Assembly (NCBI RefSeq): GCF_030814415.1
Contig: NZ_JAUSVB010000001.1
Span: forward strand, 62,001-126,000
DNA length: 64,000 nucleotides
Direction of reading: 5' to 3'
Source of the DNA: Cellulomonas humilata
GTDB lineage: Bacteria > Actinomycetota > Actinomycetes > Actinomycetales > Cellulomonadaceae
Shown piece after piece: positions 7,938-17,488 of the stretch; the stretch's first letter is position 1, and every line of letters begins with the position of its first letter. The position numbers and the translations under genes are program-made. The notes beneath the pieces were generated by a model that did no database searches, was not told where the DNA came from, and was given only the letters and a program-made list of their open reading frames with translations.

Positions 7938-8702
7938 ATGACCTACCGCATCGCCGAAGCAGCGAACGTCGTCGGGGTGCCGAGGACCACCCTGCGCTAC
8001 TACGAGGACATCGGTCTGATGCCCGCGCCGGGGCGCAGGCCCAACGGGTACCGGGTGTACGACGAGAGCGATCTCGCCCGGCTGCGCTTCATCACCGCGG
8101 CCAAGAACCTCGGGATCCCGCTCGCCGACGTCAAGGCCCTGGCCGCTGCCTACGACGTCGAGGACTGCACGAGCGTGGCGCACCAGGTGGTGGAGATGGT
8201 CGCGGTGCGACTGGCCGAGACGCAGACCCGGATCGGTGAGCTCGTCGCGCTCGCCGCTCAGCTGCAGGACGTCTCGGGCCGCCTGGCCGCCGCCCCGACC
8301 GCCGGAGCATGCGGTGCCGACTGCCCGTGCACCACCGTGACGATCGAGCCGACGAGCCCGCGGCGGACGTTCGTCCCGCTCACTCTCACGCCACTGACGG
8401 CCGACAACGAGGCGATCGCCTGCACGCTGCGGCCGGACGCCGTCCCGGACCAGGTCTCCGACTGGCAGGAGCTGGTCGCGCGCGCCGTCGACCGCCGGAC
8501 CATCGACGGCGGCGTCTCACTGGTCTTCCCGGCCGAGGGAGACCTGGCGGCGCAGATCGCTCGCCTGGCCGCAGCCGAGCAGGACTGCTGCACCTTCTTC
8601 ACCTTCACCGTCCGCCTGACCCCCGGCCAGATCCGACTCGACGTGCAGGCACCCGCCGACGCCGCCGAGATCGTCGCCGCGATGTTCGGCGCACCCGTCT
8701 GA
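7938..8702 (+). CDS. Heavy-metal MerR regulator fused to a C-terminal Cys-Cys domain
   Basis: A 254-aa protein. Residues 1-70 form the MerR winged HTH (R-Y-Y-E-D-I-G-L-M-P). A dimerisation helix follows, with C77 at its start. The loop A-C-G-A-D-C-P-C carries C125, C129 and C131. In MerR and CueR-type sensors, one Cys near residue 80 and two in this loop bind Hg(II) or Cu(I). Residues 145-254 are an extra domain with A-C-T-L (C162) and the pair C217-C218 in E-Q-D-C-C-T-F-F. That module is one I recall as a small stand-alone actinobacterial protein, without known function. Classic MerR proteins end near residue 145. The MerF-like gene downstream suggests mercury or another thiophilic metal. 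Confidence 0.85.
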   Translation: MTYRIAEAANVVGVPRTTLRYYEDIGLMPAPGRRPNGYRVYDESDLARLRFITAAKNLGIPLADVKALAAAYDVEDCTSVAHQVVEMVAVRLAETQTRIGELVALAAQLQDVSGRLAAAPTAGACGADCPCTTVTIEPTSPRRTFVPLTLTPLTADNEAIACTLRPDAVPDQVSDWQELVARAVDRRTIDGGVSLVFPAEGDLAAQIARLAAAEQDCCTFFTFTVRLTPGQIRLDVQAPADAAEIVAAMFGAPV

Positions 8703-8768
8703 CCCCACCCGCACGACACCGTGCCGCCGGTCGGCGACACGGCCGTACCCGACCCTGGAGCCGACCAC

Positions 8769-9038
8769 ATGACCGCCACCAGCACCACCGCCACGACCAC
8801 CGCCAAGGGCGGCCTCGCCCTCCTGGGTGTGGTGGTGGCCTGCGCCGTCGCCTGCTCGCTTCCGCTGCTCGCCGGCGCCGGCGTGCTCGCCTCGGTCGCA
8901 GCCTTCACGACGGGGTTCGGGTGGGTCGCCGTCGCACTGCTCGTGCTGGCCGGAGCGGCCGCCACGACGTGGTGGGTCCGCCGCCGTCGTCAGCAGGCGG
9001 CCGCGGCGTCCTGCGAGTGCGGTGGTGGCTGCGGTTGA
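8769..9038 (+). CDS. Small MerF-like two-helix membrane protein with cysteine tail
   Basis: An 89-aa protein. Helix 1 contains V-V-V-A-C-A-V-A-C-S-L-P with two cysteines, helix 2 is A-V-A-L-L-V-L-A-G-A-A, and a basic stretch W-V-R-R-R-R-Q-Q follows. The C-terminus is C-E-C-G-G-G-C-G. Two helices, cysteines in the first, a basic loop and terminal cysteines match the layout of the mercury importer MerF (about 80 aa), although here the two cysteines in helix 1 are four apart rather than adjacent. GGAG lies 8 nt before ATG 8769. It follows the metal-MerR gene by 66 bp on the same strand. A metal-handling membrane role is likely; the name MerF would be premature. Confidence 0.7.
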   Translation: MTATSTTATTTAKGGLALLGVVVACAVACSLPLLAGAGVLASVAAFTTGFGWVAVALLVLAGAAATTWWVRRRRQQAAAASCECGGGCG

Positions 9039-9110
9039 TGATCCGAGCCGGTGCGACCCACCACGGCCGGGAGAGCACACCTGACAACGTCGCCGTCCAC
9101 CGCGGTGGCA

Positions 9111-9139
9111 GGGCAGACCGGTTCGCCGCCGGTCTGCCC
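9111..9139 (+). terminator. Hairpin after the metal-MerR/membrane-protein pair
   Basis: GGGCAGACCGG (9111-9121) and CCGGTCTGCCC (9129-9139) form a perfect 11-bp stem with a 7-nt loop. There is no T-run, which is common for terminators in very GC-rich actinobacteria. Confidence 0.5.
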
Positions 9140-9186
9140 CTGGCAGAGTGCCGCGTCGGCGGCCTGAGCAGGCAGACTCGCTGCCC

Positions 9187-9522
9187 ATGACCCTCCTGCG
9201 CTCCGTCGCCCTGTTCGCGCTGGCCGCGGTCGCGGAGATCGGGGGCGCCTGGCTCATCTGGCAAGGCGTCCGAGAGCACCGCGGCGTCCTGTGGATCGGT
9301 GCCGGGGTTCTCGCTCTGGGCGCCTACGGGTTCGTCGCCACCCTGCAGCCCGACGCCAGCTTCGGCCGTATCCTCGCCGCGTACGGCGGCATCTTCGTCG
9401 CCGGGTCCCTCGCCTGGGGAGTGCTCGTCGACAAGTTCCAGCCCGACCGCTGGGACATCATCGGCGCCGCGATCTGCCTGCTCGGGGTCTCCGTGATCAT
9501 GTACGCGCCCCGGGGGTCCTGA
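9187..9522 (+). CDS. YnfA family (UPF0060) small membrane protein
   Basis: A 111-aa protein with four hydrophobic helices and the hallmarks of the YnfA family. These are [11 protein letters not shown] near the N-terminus, a central [22 protein letters not shown] and the C-terminal D-R-W-D-I-I-G-A. The length matches the family (about 108 aa). YnfA proteins resemble the small multidrug resistance fold, and some confer drug export, but no general substrate is established. It follows the MerF-like gene after a terminator hairpin and converges with kdpE, so it is probably a single-gene unit. Confidence 0.92.
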   Translation: MTLLRSVALFALAAVAEIGGAWLIWQGVREHRGVLWIGAGVLALGAYGFVATLQPDASFGRILAAYGGIFVAGSLAWGVLVDKFQPDRWDIIGAAICLLGVSVIMYAPRGS

Positions 9523-9540
9523 GCGCGCGGTCCGGGCCGA

Positions 9541-10227
9541 TCACGTCTCGAAGATGTATCCCATGCCCGGCTGCGTGATGATGTGCCGCGGGTGGGCCGG
9601 GTCCTCCTCGAGCTTGCGGCGCAGCAGGGCCGAGTACACGCGCAGGTAGTGGGTCTCGTCGGAGTACCCCGGGCCCCAGACCTCCTGGAGCAGCTGGACG
9701 CGGCCGACGAGCCGGCCGCGGTTGCGGACCAGGACCTCGAGCATCGACCACTCCGTCGGGCTCAGCCGGACCTCGACCCCGTCCCGGAGCACGCGCCGGC
9801 GGGCGAGGTCGACGGTCAGCGACCCCGCGGTGACGACCGCGTCGTCGGTGTCGGACGGGACGGACGCCCGCCGGACCGCCGCACGCAGGCGGGCGAGCAG
9901 CTCGTTCATGGCGAACGGCTTGGTCACGTAGTCGTCGGCCCCGGCGTCGAGGGCGTCGACCTTGTCCTCCCCGTGCTGCCGGGCCGACAGGACCACGATC
10001 GGCACGTGGCTCCACCCGCGGATCGCGGTGATGACGTCGAGCCCGCTCATGTCCGGCAGGCCGAGGTCGAGCAGCACGACGTCGGGGGTGTGCGCCGCCG
10101 CCGCCGAGATCGCCGAGGCGCCGTCGCCGGCGGTCGTGACGTCCCAGCCGGTGGCGCGCAGCGTGATCGACAGGGCGTGCGCGAGCCCGGGCTCGTCGTC
10201 GACCACCAGGATCCTGTTGCCGGCCAT
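9541..10227 (-). CDS. kdpE: KdpE response regulator
   Basis: A 228-aa OmpR/PhoB-class regulator and the last gene of the kdp operon. The receiver domain (residues 5-120) has the acidic pair D10-D11, the phospho-acceptor D54 in V-L-L-D-L-G-L-P-D, and the Thr/Ser and Lys of V-V-L-S-A-R and V-T-K-P-F. The winged-helix DNA-binding domain spans about 135-228 and ends in G-M-G-Y-I-F-E-T. It overlaps the kdpD stop by one base (ATGA junction). It activates kdp transcription when phosphorylated by KdpD at low K+ or high osmolarity. The TTGACG arrays at 17427 and 3839 are its candidate binding sites. Confidence 0.95.
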   Translation of the reverse strand: MAGNRILVVDDEPGLAHALSITLRATGWDVTTAGDGASAISAAAAHTPDVVLLDLGLPDMSGLDVITAIRGWSHVPIVVLSARQHGEDKVDALDAGADDYVTKPFAMNELLARLRAAVRRASVPSDTDDAVVTAGSLTVDLARRRVLRDGVEVRLSPTEWSMLEVLVRNRGRLVGRVQLLQEVWGPGYSDETHYLRVYSALLRRKLEEDPAHPRHIITQPGMGYIFET

Positions 10228-12749
10228 CAGGCTGCCGTCTCCGCGAGCGGGACCGTCACCAGCATCGTCAGACCGCCGCCCGGGGTGTCCTCGACGCTCA
10301 GCTCGGCGCCGACGGCGGTCGCGAGCCCGTCGGCGACGGCCAGACCGAGCCCGAGGCCGGTGCCGCTGGTGTCTCCCAGCCGCTGGAAGGCGGCGAACAT
10401 GTGCTCCTTGACGTCGTCGGGGACGCCGGGTCCGTCGTCGACCACCCGGACGACGACGTCGTTGCCGACTACCACCGACCCCACGACCACAGGGCTGCCG
10501 GCCTTCGCGTGCCGCACGGCGTTGGAGACGAGGTTGGCGACGACGCGCTCCAGGAGGCCCGGGTCGGTGTGCACGAGCGGCAGGTCGTCCGGGACGTCAA
10601 GCACGACGGCGCCCGGCGGGTAGCCCTCGACCGCGAACGGCACGATCTCGTCGAGACTCGTCGCCCGCAGCACGGGTCGGACGCTACCGGTCTGCAGCCG
10701 GGACAGGTCGAGCAGGTTGTCGATGAGCCGCTCCAGGCGCGCGGTGGACTCCTCCAGCGTCCCGACGAGGGCCGTGCGGTCGGCGTCGTCGAGGTCGAGG
10801 TCCGTGGACGTCAGGCCGTCCACGGAGGCGCGGATGGTCGCGAGCGGCGTGCGCAGGTCGTGCGAGACGGCGGCCAGCAGAGCGGTGCGGGTGGCGTCCG
10901 CCTGACCGAGGATGCGTGCCTGCTCGGCCTGGGCGCGCAGGCGCTCCTGCTCGAGCACGATCCCGACCTGCGACGCGAAGGCCTCCAGCACCCGGCGGTC
11001 GCTCGCGGGGAGCACCCGGCCCGTGAGCGCGAGCACCCGCTCGTCGTCGACCACGAGCACCGCCTGGGCGGCCTCAGGGTCCAGCGCGGGGGCGACGCCG
11101 TCCGTCGCCAGGACCTCCCACCCGCTGCCGCTCTTGGCGAGCAGCGAGACCGCTTCGAGCGTGAACGTCTCGCGCAGCCGGGCGACCAGCGCGGCCGCGG
11201 TGTCCTCGCCCGACAGGACCGACCGGGAGATCGCGGCGAGGGCGGACGCCTCGGCGCGGGCGCGGAACGCCTCGGTCGTCCTCCGGGCTGCCAGGTCCAC
11301 CACCGAGGCGACACCGGCCGCGACCAGCAGGAACACCCCCAGCGCGAGTGCGTTCTCGGGCTCGGCGATGGTGAGCTTCCCGGTGGGGAGCGTGAAGAAC
11401 CAGTTGAGCAGCAGGAAGCCGACGACCGCGCTGACGATGGCGGGCCAGAGTCCGCCGACGAGCGCGACCAGGACGGTGAGCGCGAGGAAGAGCATGAGGT
11501 CGGTGGGCAGGCTGACGAGCTCGCCCATCGCCGAGAGCAGGAGCGTGAGCAGGACGGGCCCGAGCAGGGCGACCACCCAGCCGGCGGTCCGCCGCGGCCC
11601 GGACAACGCGGAGCCGCGGCCGGTCCGGCGGCTGCCGGCCCGAGCCCGCTCGTGGGTCACCAGGTGGACGTCGATCATGCCGGCGAGGCGCGCGATCTCG
11701 GTCCCGTTGCTCTCCCGGACGGCCTCCTTCCAGCGACTGCGCCGGGACACACCGACGACGATCATCGTGGCGTTCACCCCGCGCGCGAAGTCCACGACGG
11801 CGCTCGGGACGTCCTCCCCCACGACCGTGTGGAACGTCCCGCCGAGCGACTCGACCAGAGCGCGCTGCTCCGCGATGCGCGCGGGCGGGGCGCTCGGCAG
11901 CCCGTCGGTGGCCAGCACGTGCACAGCCAGGAGCTCCGAGCCCGCCGCGCGCTGGGCGATCCGCGCCCCGCGCCGCAGGAGCGTGTCCCCCTCCGGCCCT
12001 CCCGTGACGGCCACGACGACGCGCTCGCGGGCCGGCCACGGCGACTCGATCCGGTGGTCGCGCCGGTACGTGGTCAGCGCGTCGTCCACCCGGTCCGCCA
12101 GCCACAGCAGCGCCAGCTCGCGCAGCGCCGTGAGGTTGCCGACACGGAAGTACTGCGTCAGGGACGCGTCGATCTGCTCGGCCCGGTAGACGTTGCCGTG
12201 CGCGAGCCGTCGGCGCAGGGCCTCGGGCGCGAGGTCGACGAGCTGGATCTGGTCCGCGTCGCGCACGACGTGGTCCGGCACGGTCTCGCGCTGCTTGACG
12301 CCCGTGATCGCCTCGACGTCGTCGTTCAGAGACTCCAGGTGCTGCACGTTCACGGTCGTGACCACGTCGATCCCGGCCGCGAGGAGGTCGTGCACGTCCT
12401 GCCACCGCTTGGCGTGCACGCTGCCGGGCACGTTGGTGTGCGCGAGCTCGTCGATCATCACCACCTGCGGCGCCCGGGCGAGCACCGCGGGCACGTCCAG
12501 CTCCGTGAACTCGCTCCCGCGATGGGTCAGGACCTGGCGCGGCAGGACCTCCAGCCCTTCGAGCAGTGCCGCCGTCGCCAGCCTGCCGTGGTCCTCGACG
12601 AAGCCGACCACCACGTCCGTCCCGCGGGACAGGCGGCGGTGGGCCTCGTCGAGCATCGCGTACGTCTTCCCGACGCCGGGGGCGGCGCCGAGGTAGACGG
12701 TCAGCCGGCCACGGCGCGGGCCGGCGCCGCCCTCGTCGGGTCGGATCAT
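10227..12749 (-). CDS. kdpD: KdpD osmosensitive K+ channel sensor histidine kinase
   Basis: An 840-aa sensor kinase with the standard KdpD order. The N-terminal KdpD domain has a Walker A motif G-A-A-P-G-V-G-K-T (residues 21-29). A universal-stress-protein domain (about 240-370) and the four-helix DUF4118 region (about 400-500) follow, then a GAF-like segment, HisKA with phospho-acceptor H630 in V-S-H-D-L-R-T-P-L, and HATPase with G-T-G-L-G-L-G-L-A. ATG 12749 is chosen because upstream frame is the kdpC gene, whose stop overlaps this start by 4 nt. It senses K+ limitation and phosphorylates KdpE. The Usp domain in some bacteria binds c-di-AMP; whether this one does cannot be told here. Confidence 0.95.
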   Translation of the reverse strand: MIRPDEGGAGPRRGRLTVYLGAAPGVGKTYAMLDEAHRRLSRGTDVVVGFVEDHGRLATAALLEGLEVLPRQVLTHRGSEFTELDVPAVLARAPQVVMIDELAHTNVPGSVHAKRWQDVHDLLAAGIDVVTTVNVQHLESLNDDVEAITGVKQRETVPDHVVRDADQIQLVDLAPEALRRRLAHGNVYRAEQIDASLTQYFRVGNLTALRELALLWLADRVDDALTTYRRDHRIESPWPARERVVVAVTGGPEGDTLLRRGARIAQRAAGSELLAVHVLATDGLPSAPPARIAEQRALVESLGGTFHTVVGEDVPSAVVDFARGVNATMIVVGVSRRSRWKEAVRESNGTEIARLAGMIDVHLVTHERARAGSRRTGRGSALSGPRRTAGWVVALLGPVLLTLLLSAMGELVSLPTDLMLFLALTVLVALVGGLWPAIVSAVVGFLLLNWFFTLPTGKLTIAEPENALALGVFLLVAAGVASVVDLAARRTTEAFRARAEASALAAISRSVLSGEDTAAALVARLRETFTLEAVSLLAKSGSGWEVLATDGVAPALDPEAAQAVLVVDDERVLALTGRVLPASDRRVLEAFASQVGIVLEQERLRAQAEQARILGQADATRTALLAAVSHDLRTPLATIRASVDGLTSTDLDLDDADRTALVGTLEESTARLERLIDNLLDLSRLQTGSVRPVLRATSLDEIVPFAVEGYPPGAVVLDVPDDLPLVHTDPGLLERVVANLVSNAVRHAKAGSPVVVGSVVVGNDVVVRVVDDGPGVPDDVKEHMFAAFQRLGDTSGTGLGLGLAVADGLATAVGAELSVEDTPGGGLTMLVTVPLAETAA

Positions 12750-13387
12750 GTGCCCATTGTCTGCAGTGCGAGGTTCAGGCGGAGCACGTTCACCCGAGGC
12801 TCGCCGAGCACGCCGAGATCGCGACCGACGGTGGCGTCCTCGACGAGTGCGCGAACCTCGTCCTGCGAGAGCCCCCGCTCCCGCGCGACACGAGCGACCT
12901 GGAGCTCCGCGTACTCCGGCGAGATGTCCGGGTCGAGCCCGGATCCCGACGCCGTCAGGGCGTCGACGGGGACGTCCTGCGGCTCGACGCCCTCCGCGTC
13001 CGCCACCGCGGTCCGTCGCTCCACGACGGTGGCCAGGAGGTCCTCGTTGAGCGGGCCCAGGTTCGACCCGGCGGACGCGAGGGTGTCGTAGCCGTCGCCG
13101 GCGGCCGACGGACGCGGGTGGAACCACTCCGGGCCGTCGAAGCCCTGGCCGATCAGCAGCGAGCCCACGGCGTCGTCGCGCGACGTCACGCGCTCCCCCG
13201 TCGACGAGACGAGCGACCCGTTCGCCTGCCACGGGAACGCGACCTGCGCGATGCCGGTGACCGCGAGGGGGTAGACGAACCCGAGCAGGACCGTGAGCAC
13301 GAGCAGCACGCGCAGGCCTGCCCACGTCTGGCGCGCGAACGCGACCGTGTCGGAGCCGGACGAATAGTGCTGGCGTGTGATCGTCAT
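12746..13387 (-). CDS. kdpC: KdpC, K+-transporting ATPase subunit C
   Basis: A 213-aa protein with one N-terminal membrane helix (V-L-L-V-L-T-V-L-L-G-F-V-Y-P-L). It has the KdpC signatures G-S-L-L-I-G-Q, P-E-W-F-H-P-R-P-S-A and the glycine/serine-rich T-A-S-G-S-G-L-D-P-D-I-S-P. The C-terminal part ends with V-N-V-L-R-L-N-L-A-L. KdpC sits extracytoplasmically against KdpA and KdpB and helps couple or stabilise the pump. The gene overlaps kdpB by one base and kdpD by four bases. Length is normal for the family. Confidence 0.95.
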   Translation of the reverse strand: MTITRQHYSSGSDTVAFARQTWAGLRVLLVLTVLLGFVYPLAVTGIAQVAFPWQANGSLVSSTGERVTSRDDAVGSLLIGQGFDGPEWFHPRPSAAGDGYDTLASAGSNLGPLNEDLLATVVERRTAVADAEGVEPQDVPVDALTASGSGLDPDISPEYAELQVARVARERGLSQDEVRALVEDATVGRDLGVLGEPRVNVLRLNLALQTMGT

Positions 13388-15480
13388 CAGGACATCCCCA
13401 GGGCAGTGACGAGCAGGTCGATGAGCTTGATCCCGAGGAACGGGGCGATGACGCCGCCGAGCCCGTAGACCAGGAGGTTGCGGCGCAGCAGGGCGCTGGC
13501 CGACGACGGCGTGTACCGCACGCCGCGCAGGGCCAGCGGGAGCAGCGCCACGATGATCAGCGCGTTGAAGATGACGGCCGAGAGGATGGCCGACTGCGGG
13601 CTGGTCAGGGACATGACGTTGAGCACGCCCAGCTGCGGGAACGCGACGACGAACATCGCGGGCAGGATCGCGAAGTACTTGGCGACGTCGTTCGCCACCG
13701 AGAACGTCGTCAGTGCCCCGCGCGTGATGAGCAGCTGCTTGCCGATCTCGACGATCTCCAGCAGCTTGGTGGGGTTCGAGTCGAGGTCGACCATGTTGCC
13801 GGCCTCCTTCGCGGCGGTCGTCCCGGTGTTCATCGCGACGCCGACGTCCGCCTGGGCGAGCGCCGGGGCGTCGTTCGTGCCGTCACCGGCCATCGCGACG
13901 AGCCGACCGCCCTCCTGCTCACGGCGGATCAGGGCGAGCTTGTCCTCGGGGGTCGCCTCGGCGAGCACGTCGTCCACGCCCGCCTCGAGCCCGATCGCCC
14001 TGGCCGTCAGCGGGTTGTCGCCGGTGACCATGACGGTCCGGATGCCCATCGCCCGCAGCGCGTCGAACCGCTCGCGCATGCCCTCCTTCACGACGTCCTT
14101 GAGGTGGATGACCCCGAGGACGCGCGCCGGGTCGTCGTCGAGCTGTTCTGCGACGACCAGCGGGGTACCGCCCGACGCGGAGATCGCGTCGACGGTCGCC
14201 GCGACGTCGTCGCCCGCGTGGCCGCCCGTGGACCGGACCCAGTGGGTGACCGCGGCCGCAGCGCCCTTGCGGACCGACCGCGCGGGTCGGTCTGCCGCGG
14301 CGGGCAGGTCGACGCCGCTCATCCGGGTCCGCGCCTGGAACGGCACCAGCTCGGCGCCGACGAGGTCACCCTCGGGCCGCTCGCGGAGCCCGAACCGCTC
14401 CTTGACCAGCACCAGCACCGAGCGCCCCTCCGGCGTCTCGTCGGCCATCGACGACAGCTGGGCGGCGTCCGCGAGGAGCGCCGGGTCGATCCCGGCGGCG
14501 GGGATGAGGTCCGCGGCCTGCCGGTTGCCGAGCGTGATGGTGCCGGTCTTGTCGAGCAGCAGCACGTCCACGTCGCCCGCGGCCTCGACCGCGCGACCGG
14601 ACATCGCGAGCACGTTGCGGCGGACCAGGCGGTCCATGCCCGCGATGCCGATCGCGGACAGCAAGGCGCCGATGGTGGTCGGGATGAGGCAGACCAGGAG
14701 CGCGACCAGCACGATCAGGGTCTGCGGCGCGCCCGAGTACACCGCGAACGGCTGCAGCGTGACGACCGCCAGCAGGAACACGATCGTCAGCGTGGTGAGC
14801 AGGACGTTGAGCGCGACCTCGTTCGGTGTCTTCTGCCGCTCCGAGCCCTCGACCAGCGCGATCATGCGGTCGACGAAGGTGTGGCCGGCCGGCGCGGTGA
14901 TCCGCACGACGATCCGGTCCGACAGGACGACCGTGCCGCCGGTGACCGCGGACCGGTCCCCGCCGGACTCCCGGATGACCGGTGCCGACTCGCCCGTGAT
15001 CGCGGACTCGTCGACGCTCGCGACACCCTCGATCACGTCGCCGTCACCGGGGATGGTCTCCCCCGCGACGACGACCACGACGTCGCCGACCTGCAGCGAC
15101 GACGAGGGCACCTCGGCGGTGCTGGATCCCACGACCTTGCGGGCAGTCGTCTCCCGCTGCGTGGCCCGCAGGCTGGCCGCCTGTGCCTTGCCACGCCCCT
15201 CAGCCACGGACTCCGCGAGCGTCGCGAACACGACGGTGAGCCACAGCCAGACGGTGATCGACCAGGCGAACGCGCTCGGCTCGGCGACCGCGAGCACCGT
15301 GGTGAACGCGGCACCGACCTCGACGACGAACATGACCGGCGAGTCCCAGAGCCTGCGCGGGTCGAGCCCGCGCAGTGCGCCGGGAAGAGCGGCGGCGAGC
15401 TGTCGCGGGGACAGGGCCGTCGGAGCCGCGGCCACCTTGTGCGGGGTGACCGGCGGATTCTCGAGAAGGGTGGTGCTCAT
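13387..15480 (-). CDS. kdpB: KdpB, K+-transporting P-type ATPase
   Basis: A 697-aa P-type ATPase. The phosphorylation motif is D-K-T-G-T-I-T with D310. The actuator motif T-G-E-S-A-P lies near residue 160, and the hinge is [16 protein letters not shown] marks the nucleotide-binding domain. The short transmembrane region (about seven helices) with I-P-T-T-I-G-A-L near residue 265 is typical of the Kdp subclass. The start ATG 15480 overlaps the kdpA stop. It hydrolyses ATP to drive high-affinity K+ uptake through KdpA. Confidence 0.97.
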   Translation of the reverse strand: MSTTLLENPPVTPHKVAAAPTALSPRQLAAALPGALRGLDPRRLWDSPVMFVVEVGAAFTTVLAVAEPSAFAWSITVWLWLTVVFATLAESVAEGRGKAQAASLRATQRETTARKVVGSSTAEVPSSSLQVGDVVVVVAGETIPGDGDVIEGVASVDESAITGESAPVIRESGGDRSAVTGGTVVLSDRIVVRITAPAGHTFVDRMIALVEGSERQKTPNEVALNVLLTTLTIVFLLAVVTLQPFAVYSGAPQTLIVLVALLVCLIPTTIGALLSAIGIAGMDRLVRRNVLAMSGRAVEAAGDVDVLLLDKTGTITLGNRQAADLIPAAGIDPALLADAAQLSSMADETPEGRSVLVLVKERFGLRERPEGDLVGAELVPFQARTRMSGVDLPAAADRPARSVRKGAAAAVTHWVRSTGGHAGDDVAATVDAISASGGTPLVVAEQLDDDPARVLGVIHLKDVVKEGMRERFDALRAMGIRTVMVTGDNPLTARAIGLEAGVDDVLAEATPEDKLALIRREQEGGRLVAMAGDGTNDAPALAQADVGVAMNTGTTAAKEAGNMVDLDSNPTKLLEIVEIGKQLLITRGALTTFSVANDVAKYFAILPAMFVVAFPQLGVLNVMSLTSPQSAILSAVIFNALIIVALLPLALRGVRYTPSSASALLRRNLLVYGLGGVIAPFLGIKLIDLLVTALGMS

Positions 15481-17141
15481 GACAGGGACTCCACGACGGG
15501 ACCGAGGGACAGGACAGGGACGAACGTGAGGCCGACGACCACGAGGGTCACAGTCACCAGGAGGCCGACGAACAACGGCGTGTGGGTCGGCAGCGTGCCG
15601 GCGCCCTCGGGCACCTTGCGCTGGCTGGCGAACCGGCCGGCCAGGGCCAGCACGAGCGCGATCGGCACGAACCTGCCGACCAGCATCGCGAGGCCCAGCA
15701 GCGTGTTGTAGAACGGCGTGCCCACGGTCAAGCCCGCGAACGCGGAGCCGTTGTTGTTCCCGGCGGACGCGAAGGCGTAGACGATCTCCGAGAGCCCGTG
15801 CGGACCGCCCTGCAGCTGCCCGGCCAGGCCCGCGGGCACCGAGACGGCGATCGCGGAGCCGATGAGCACGACCGCGGGCATCGTCAGCACGTACAGCGCG
15901 ACGAGCGTGATCTCCTGGCGGCCGATCTTCTTGCCCAGGTACTCGGGCGTGCGCCCGACCATGAGTCCGGCCAGGAACACCGCGACGATGATCAGCACGA
16001 CCATCCCGTAGAGCCCGCTGCCGACGCCGCCCGGCGACACCTCCCCGAGCAGCATCCCGACGAGGGCGACACCGCCGCCCTGCGCGGTCAGCGAGTCGTG
16101 CATCGAGTTGACGGCACCGGTCGAGGTCATCGTCGTCGAGGCGGCGAACAGCGCCGACGCGGCCTCGCCGAAGCGGAGCTCCTTGCCCTCCATCGCGCCC
16201 CCGGCAGCCGCAGGCACCAGGCCGGGCCCGGCCAGCTCGGCCCAGGTGAGCAGGCCGACGGCAGCGATCCACAGGGTCGACATCGCGGCGAGGATCGCCC
16301 AGCCCTGCCGGCGGTCGCCGACCATCCGGCCGAACGTGCGGGGCAGGCTGAACGGGATGAGCAGCAGCAGGACGACCTCGAGGGCGTTGGTCCACGGGGT
16401 CGGGTTCTCGAACGGGTGCGCGGAGTTGGCGTTGAAGAAGCCGCCGCCGTTGGTCCCGAGCTCCTTGATGGCCTCCTGGGAGGCGACCGGCCCGCCGAGC
16501 ACGGACTGCGTGCCGCCGGCCAGCGTCCCGATCTCGGTGTGGGCACTGAGGTTCTGGATCACGCCGCCGGCAATGAGCACGAGGGCGGCGACGAACGCGA
16601 GCGGCAGCAGCACCCGCACGGTCACCCGGACGAGGTCCGCCCAGAAGTTGCCGACGCGGGAGTCGGTCCCGTGCCGCGCGAACCCACGGGTCAGCGCCGC
16701 GACGACGGAGATGCCGACCGCGGCGGACACGAAGTTCTGCACCGCGAGCCCGGCCATCTGGAACAGGTGGCCGGCGGCCGCCTCACCCGAGTACCACTGC
16801 CAGTTCGTGTTGGTGACGAACGAGACCGCGGTGTTCCACGCGCCCGCCGGGTCGAGCGGGGACATCCCGATGTCGAGCGGGAGCCTGTCCTGGAGCCGGC
16901 CGAGGCCGAACAGGACCAGGACGGACGCCAGCGAGAAGCCGAGCAGGGACAGCAGATAGGTGCTCCACCTCTGCTCGGCGTCGGGGTCGACCCGCATGAC
17001 GCGGTACCCGACCCGCTCCACGGCGAGGTGCCTGGGCGAGGTCAGGACCCGGAAGATGTAGTCACCGAGGGGTCGGTGCGCGGCGGCGAGGACCAGGACG
17101 ACGATCCCGATCTGGCCGATCGCGGTCCACGTGGCGCTCAT
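15477..17141 (-). CDS. kdpA: KdpA, K+-binding and channel subunit
   Basis: A 554-aa polytopic protein with about ten helices of the K+-channel superfamily. Selectivity-filter-like motifs recur: [41 protein letters not shown] and A-G-N-N-N-G-S-A-F. These four P-loop regions carry the conserved glycines that coordinate K+. The start ATG 17141 overlaps the kdpF stop. It forms the ion entry path of the KdpFABC pump. Confidence 0.97.
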   Translation of the reverse strand: MSATWTAIGQIGIVVLVLAAAHRPLGDYIFRVLTSPRHLAVERVGYRVMRVDPDAEQRWSTYLLSLLGFSLASVLVLFGLGRLQDRLPLDIGMSPLDPAGAWNTAVSFVTNTNWQWYSGEAAAGHLFQMAGLAVQNFVSAAVGISVVAALTRGFARHGTDSRVGNFWADLVRVTVRVLLPLAFVAALVLIAGGVIQNLSAHTEIGTLAGGTQSVLGGPVASQEAIKELGTNGGGFFNANSAHPFENPTPWTNALEVVLLLLIPFSLPRTFGRMVGDRRQGWAILAAMSTLWIAAVGLLTWAELAGPGLVPAAAGGAMEGKELRFGEAASALFAASTTMTSTGAVNSMHDSLTAQGGGVALVGMLLGEVSPGGVGSGLYGMVVLIIVAVFLAGLMVGRTPEYLGKKIGRQEITLVALYVLTMPAVVLIGSAIAVSVPAGLAGQLQGGPHGLSEIVYAFASAGNNNGSAFAGLTVGTPFYNTLLGLAMLVGRFVPIALVLALAGRFASQRKVPEGAGTLPTHTPLFVGLLVTVTLVVVGLTFVPVLSLGPVVESLS

Positions 17142-17230
17142 CGGACCTTGTCCGAGCGCAGCAGCTGGACCACCAGGTACACGAGGAGCGCACCGGCCAC
17201 GACCAGGCCGGTGATGTCCAGGCCGCTCAT
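17138..17230 (-). CDS. kdpF: KdpF, small stabilising subunit
   Basis: A 30-aa single-helix peptide: [15 protein letters not shown] followed by L-V-Y-L-V-V-Q-L-L and a basic end. This is the KdpF pattern of an N-terminal hydrophobic helix with Y-L-V near its end. It overlaps kdpA by 4 nt and the preceding 27-codon gene by 4 nt. KdpF is a lipid-like stabiliser of the Kdp complex in E. coli. Confidence 0.9.
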   Translation of the reverse strand: MSGLDITGLVVAGALLVYLVVQLLRSDKVR

Positions 17231-17310
17231 GATCGGTCCGCCCGGCGGGCGAGCAGCGCGACGGTGGCGAAGAAGGCCACGGTCAGCGCGAGGAAGGCCA
17301 GGTCGGCCAT
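17227..17310 (-). CDS. 27-aa single-helix protein leading the kdp operon
   Basis: The peptide starts [10 protein letters not shown] and ends in R-R-A-D-R-S, with one hydrophobic helix between. Its TGA overlaps the kdpF ATG by 4 nt, the same coupling used between all later kdp genes, which supports it as real. I recall similar unnamed short peptides before kdpF in other actinobacteria. It may be a second small subunit of the pump or a leader that primes translation. Too short for a family assignment. Confidence 0.7.
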   Translation of the reverse strand: MADLAFLALTVAFFATVALLARRADRS

Positions 17311-17426
17311 GGGTCTCACAGCGCTTTCGACGACGGTCGGCGGCGCCTTCTCGGAGCCGCCGACGGCCCTCTCACCAGGGCCGCAACCGCAGGTCTACGC
17401 CCGCATCAGGGCGCAGACGGGTGGTG

Positions 17427-17475
17427 TTGACGGAACCTTGACGCCTCCACCCGAAGTTTTGCCGGAACCTTGTCG
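17427..17475. promoter_or_regulatory. Tandem TTGACG direct-repeat array upstream of kdp (candidate KdpE site)
   Basis: Hexamers TTGACG (17427), TTGACG (17438), TTGCCG (17459) and TTGTCG (17470) repeat with 11, 21 and 11 bp spacing, exactly as at 3839-3887. The array lies 117 bp before the first kdp ORF and just beyond the stop of the arsC gene at 17489. The kdp genes are on the minus strand, so the repeats read as CGnCAA in the direction of transcription. The rest of 17311-17426 contains a GC-rich potential leader stem. Confidence 0.65.
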
Positions 17476-17488
17476 GGCGGCCCGGCGG

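Noticed and set aside
17311..17426. A riboswitch (such as a c-di-AMP type) in the kdp leader
   Set aside because: There is GC-rich pairing potential (for example GGCGGC with GCCGCC), but I cannot match the conserved core of any riboswitch class by eye.
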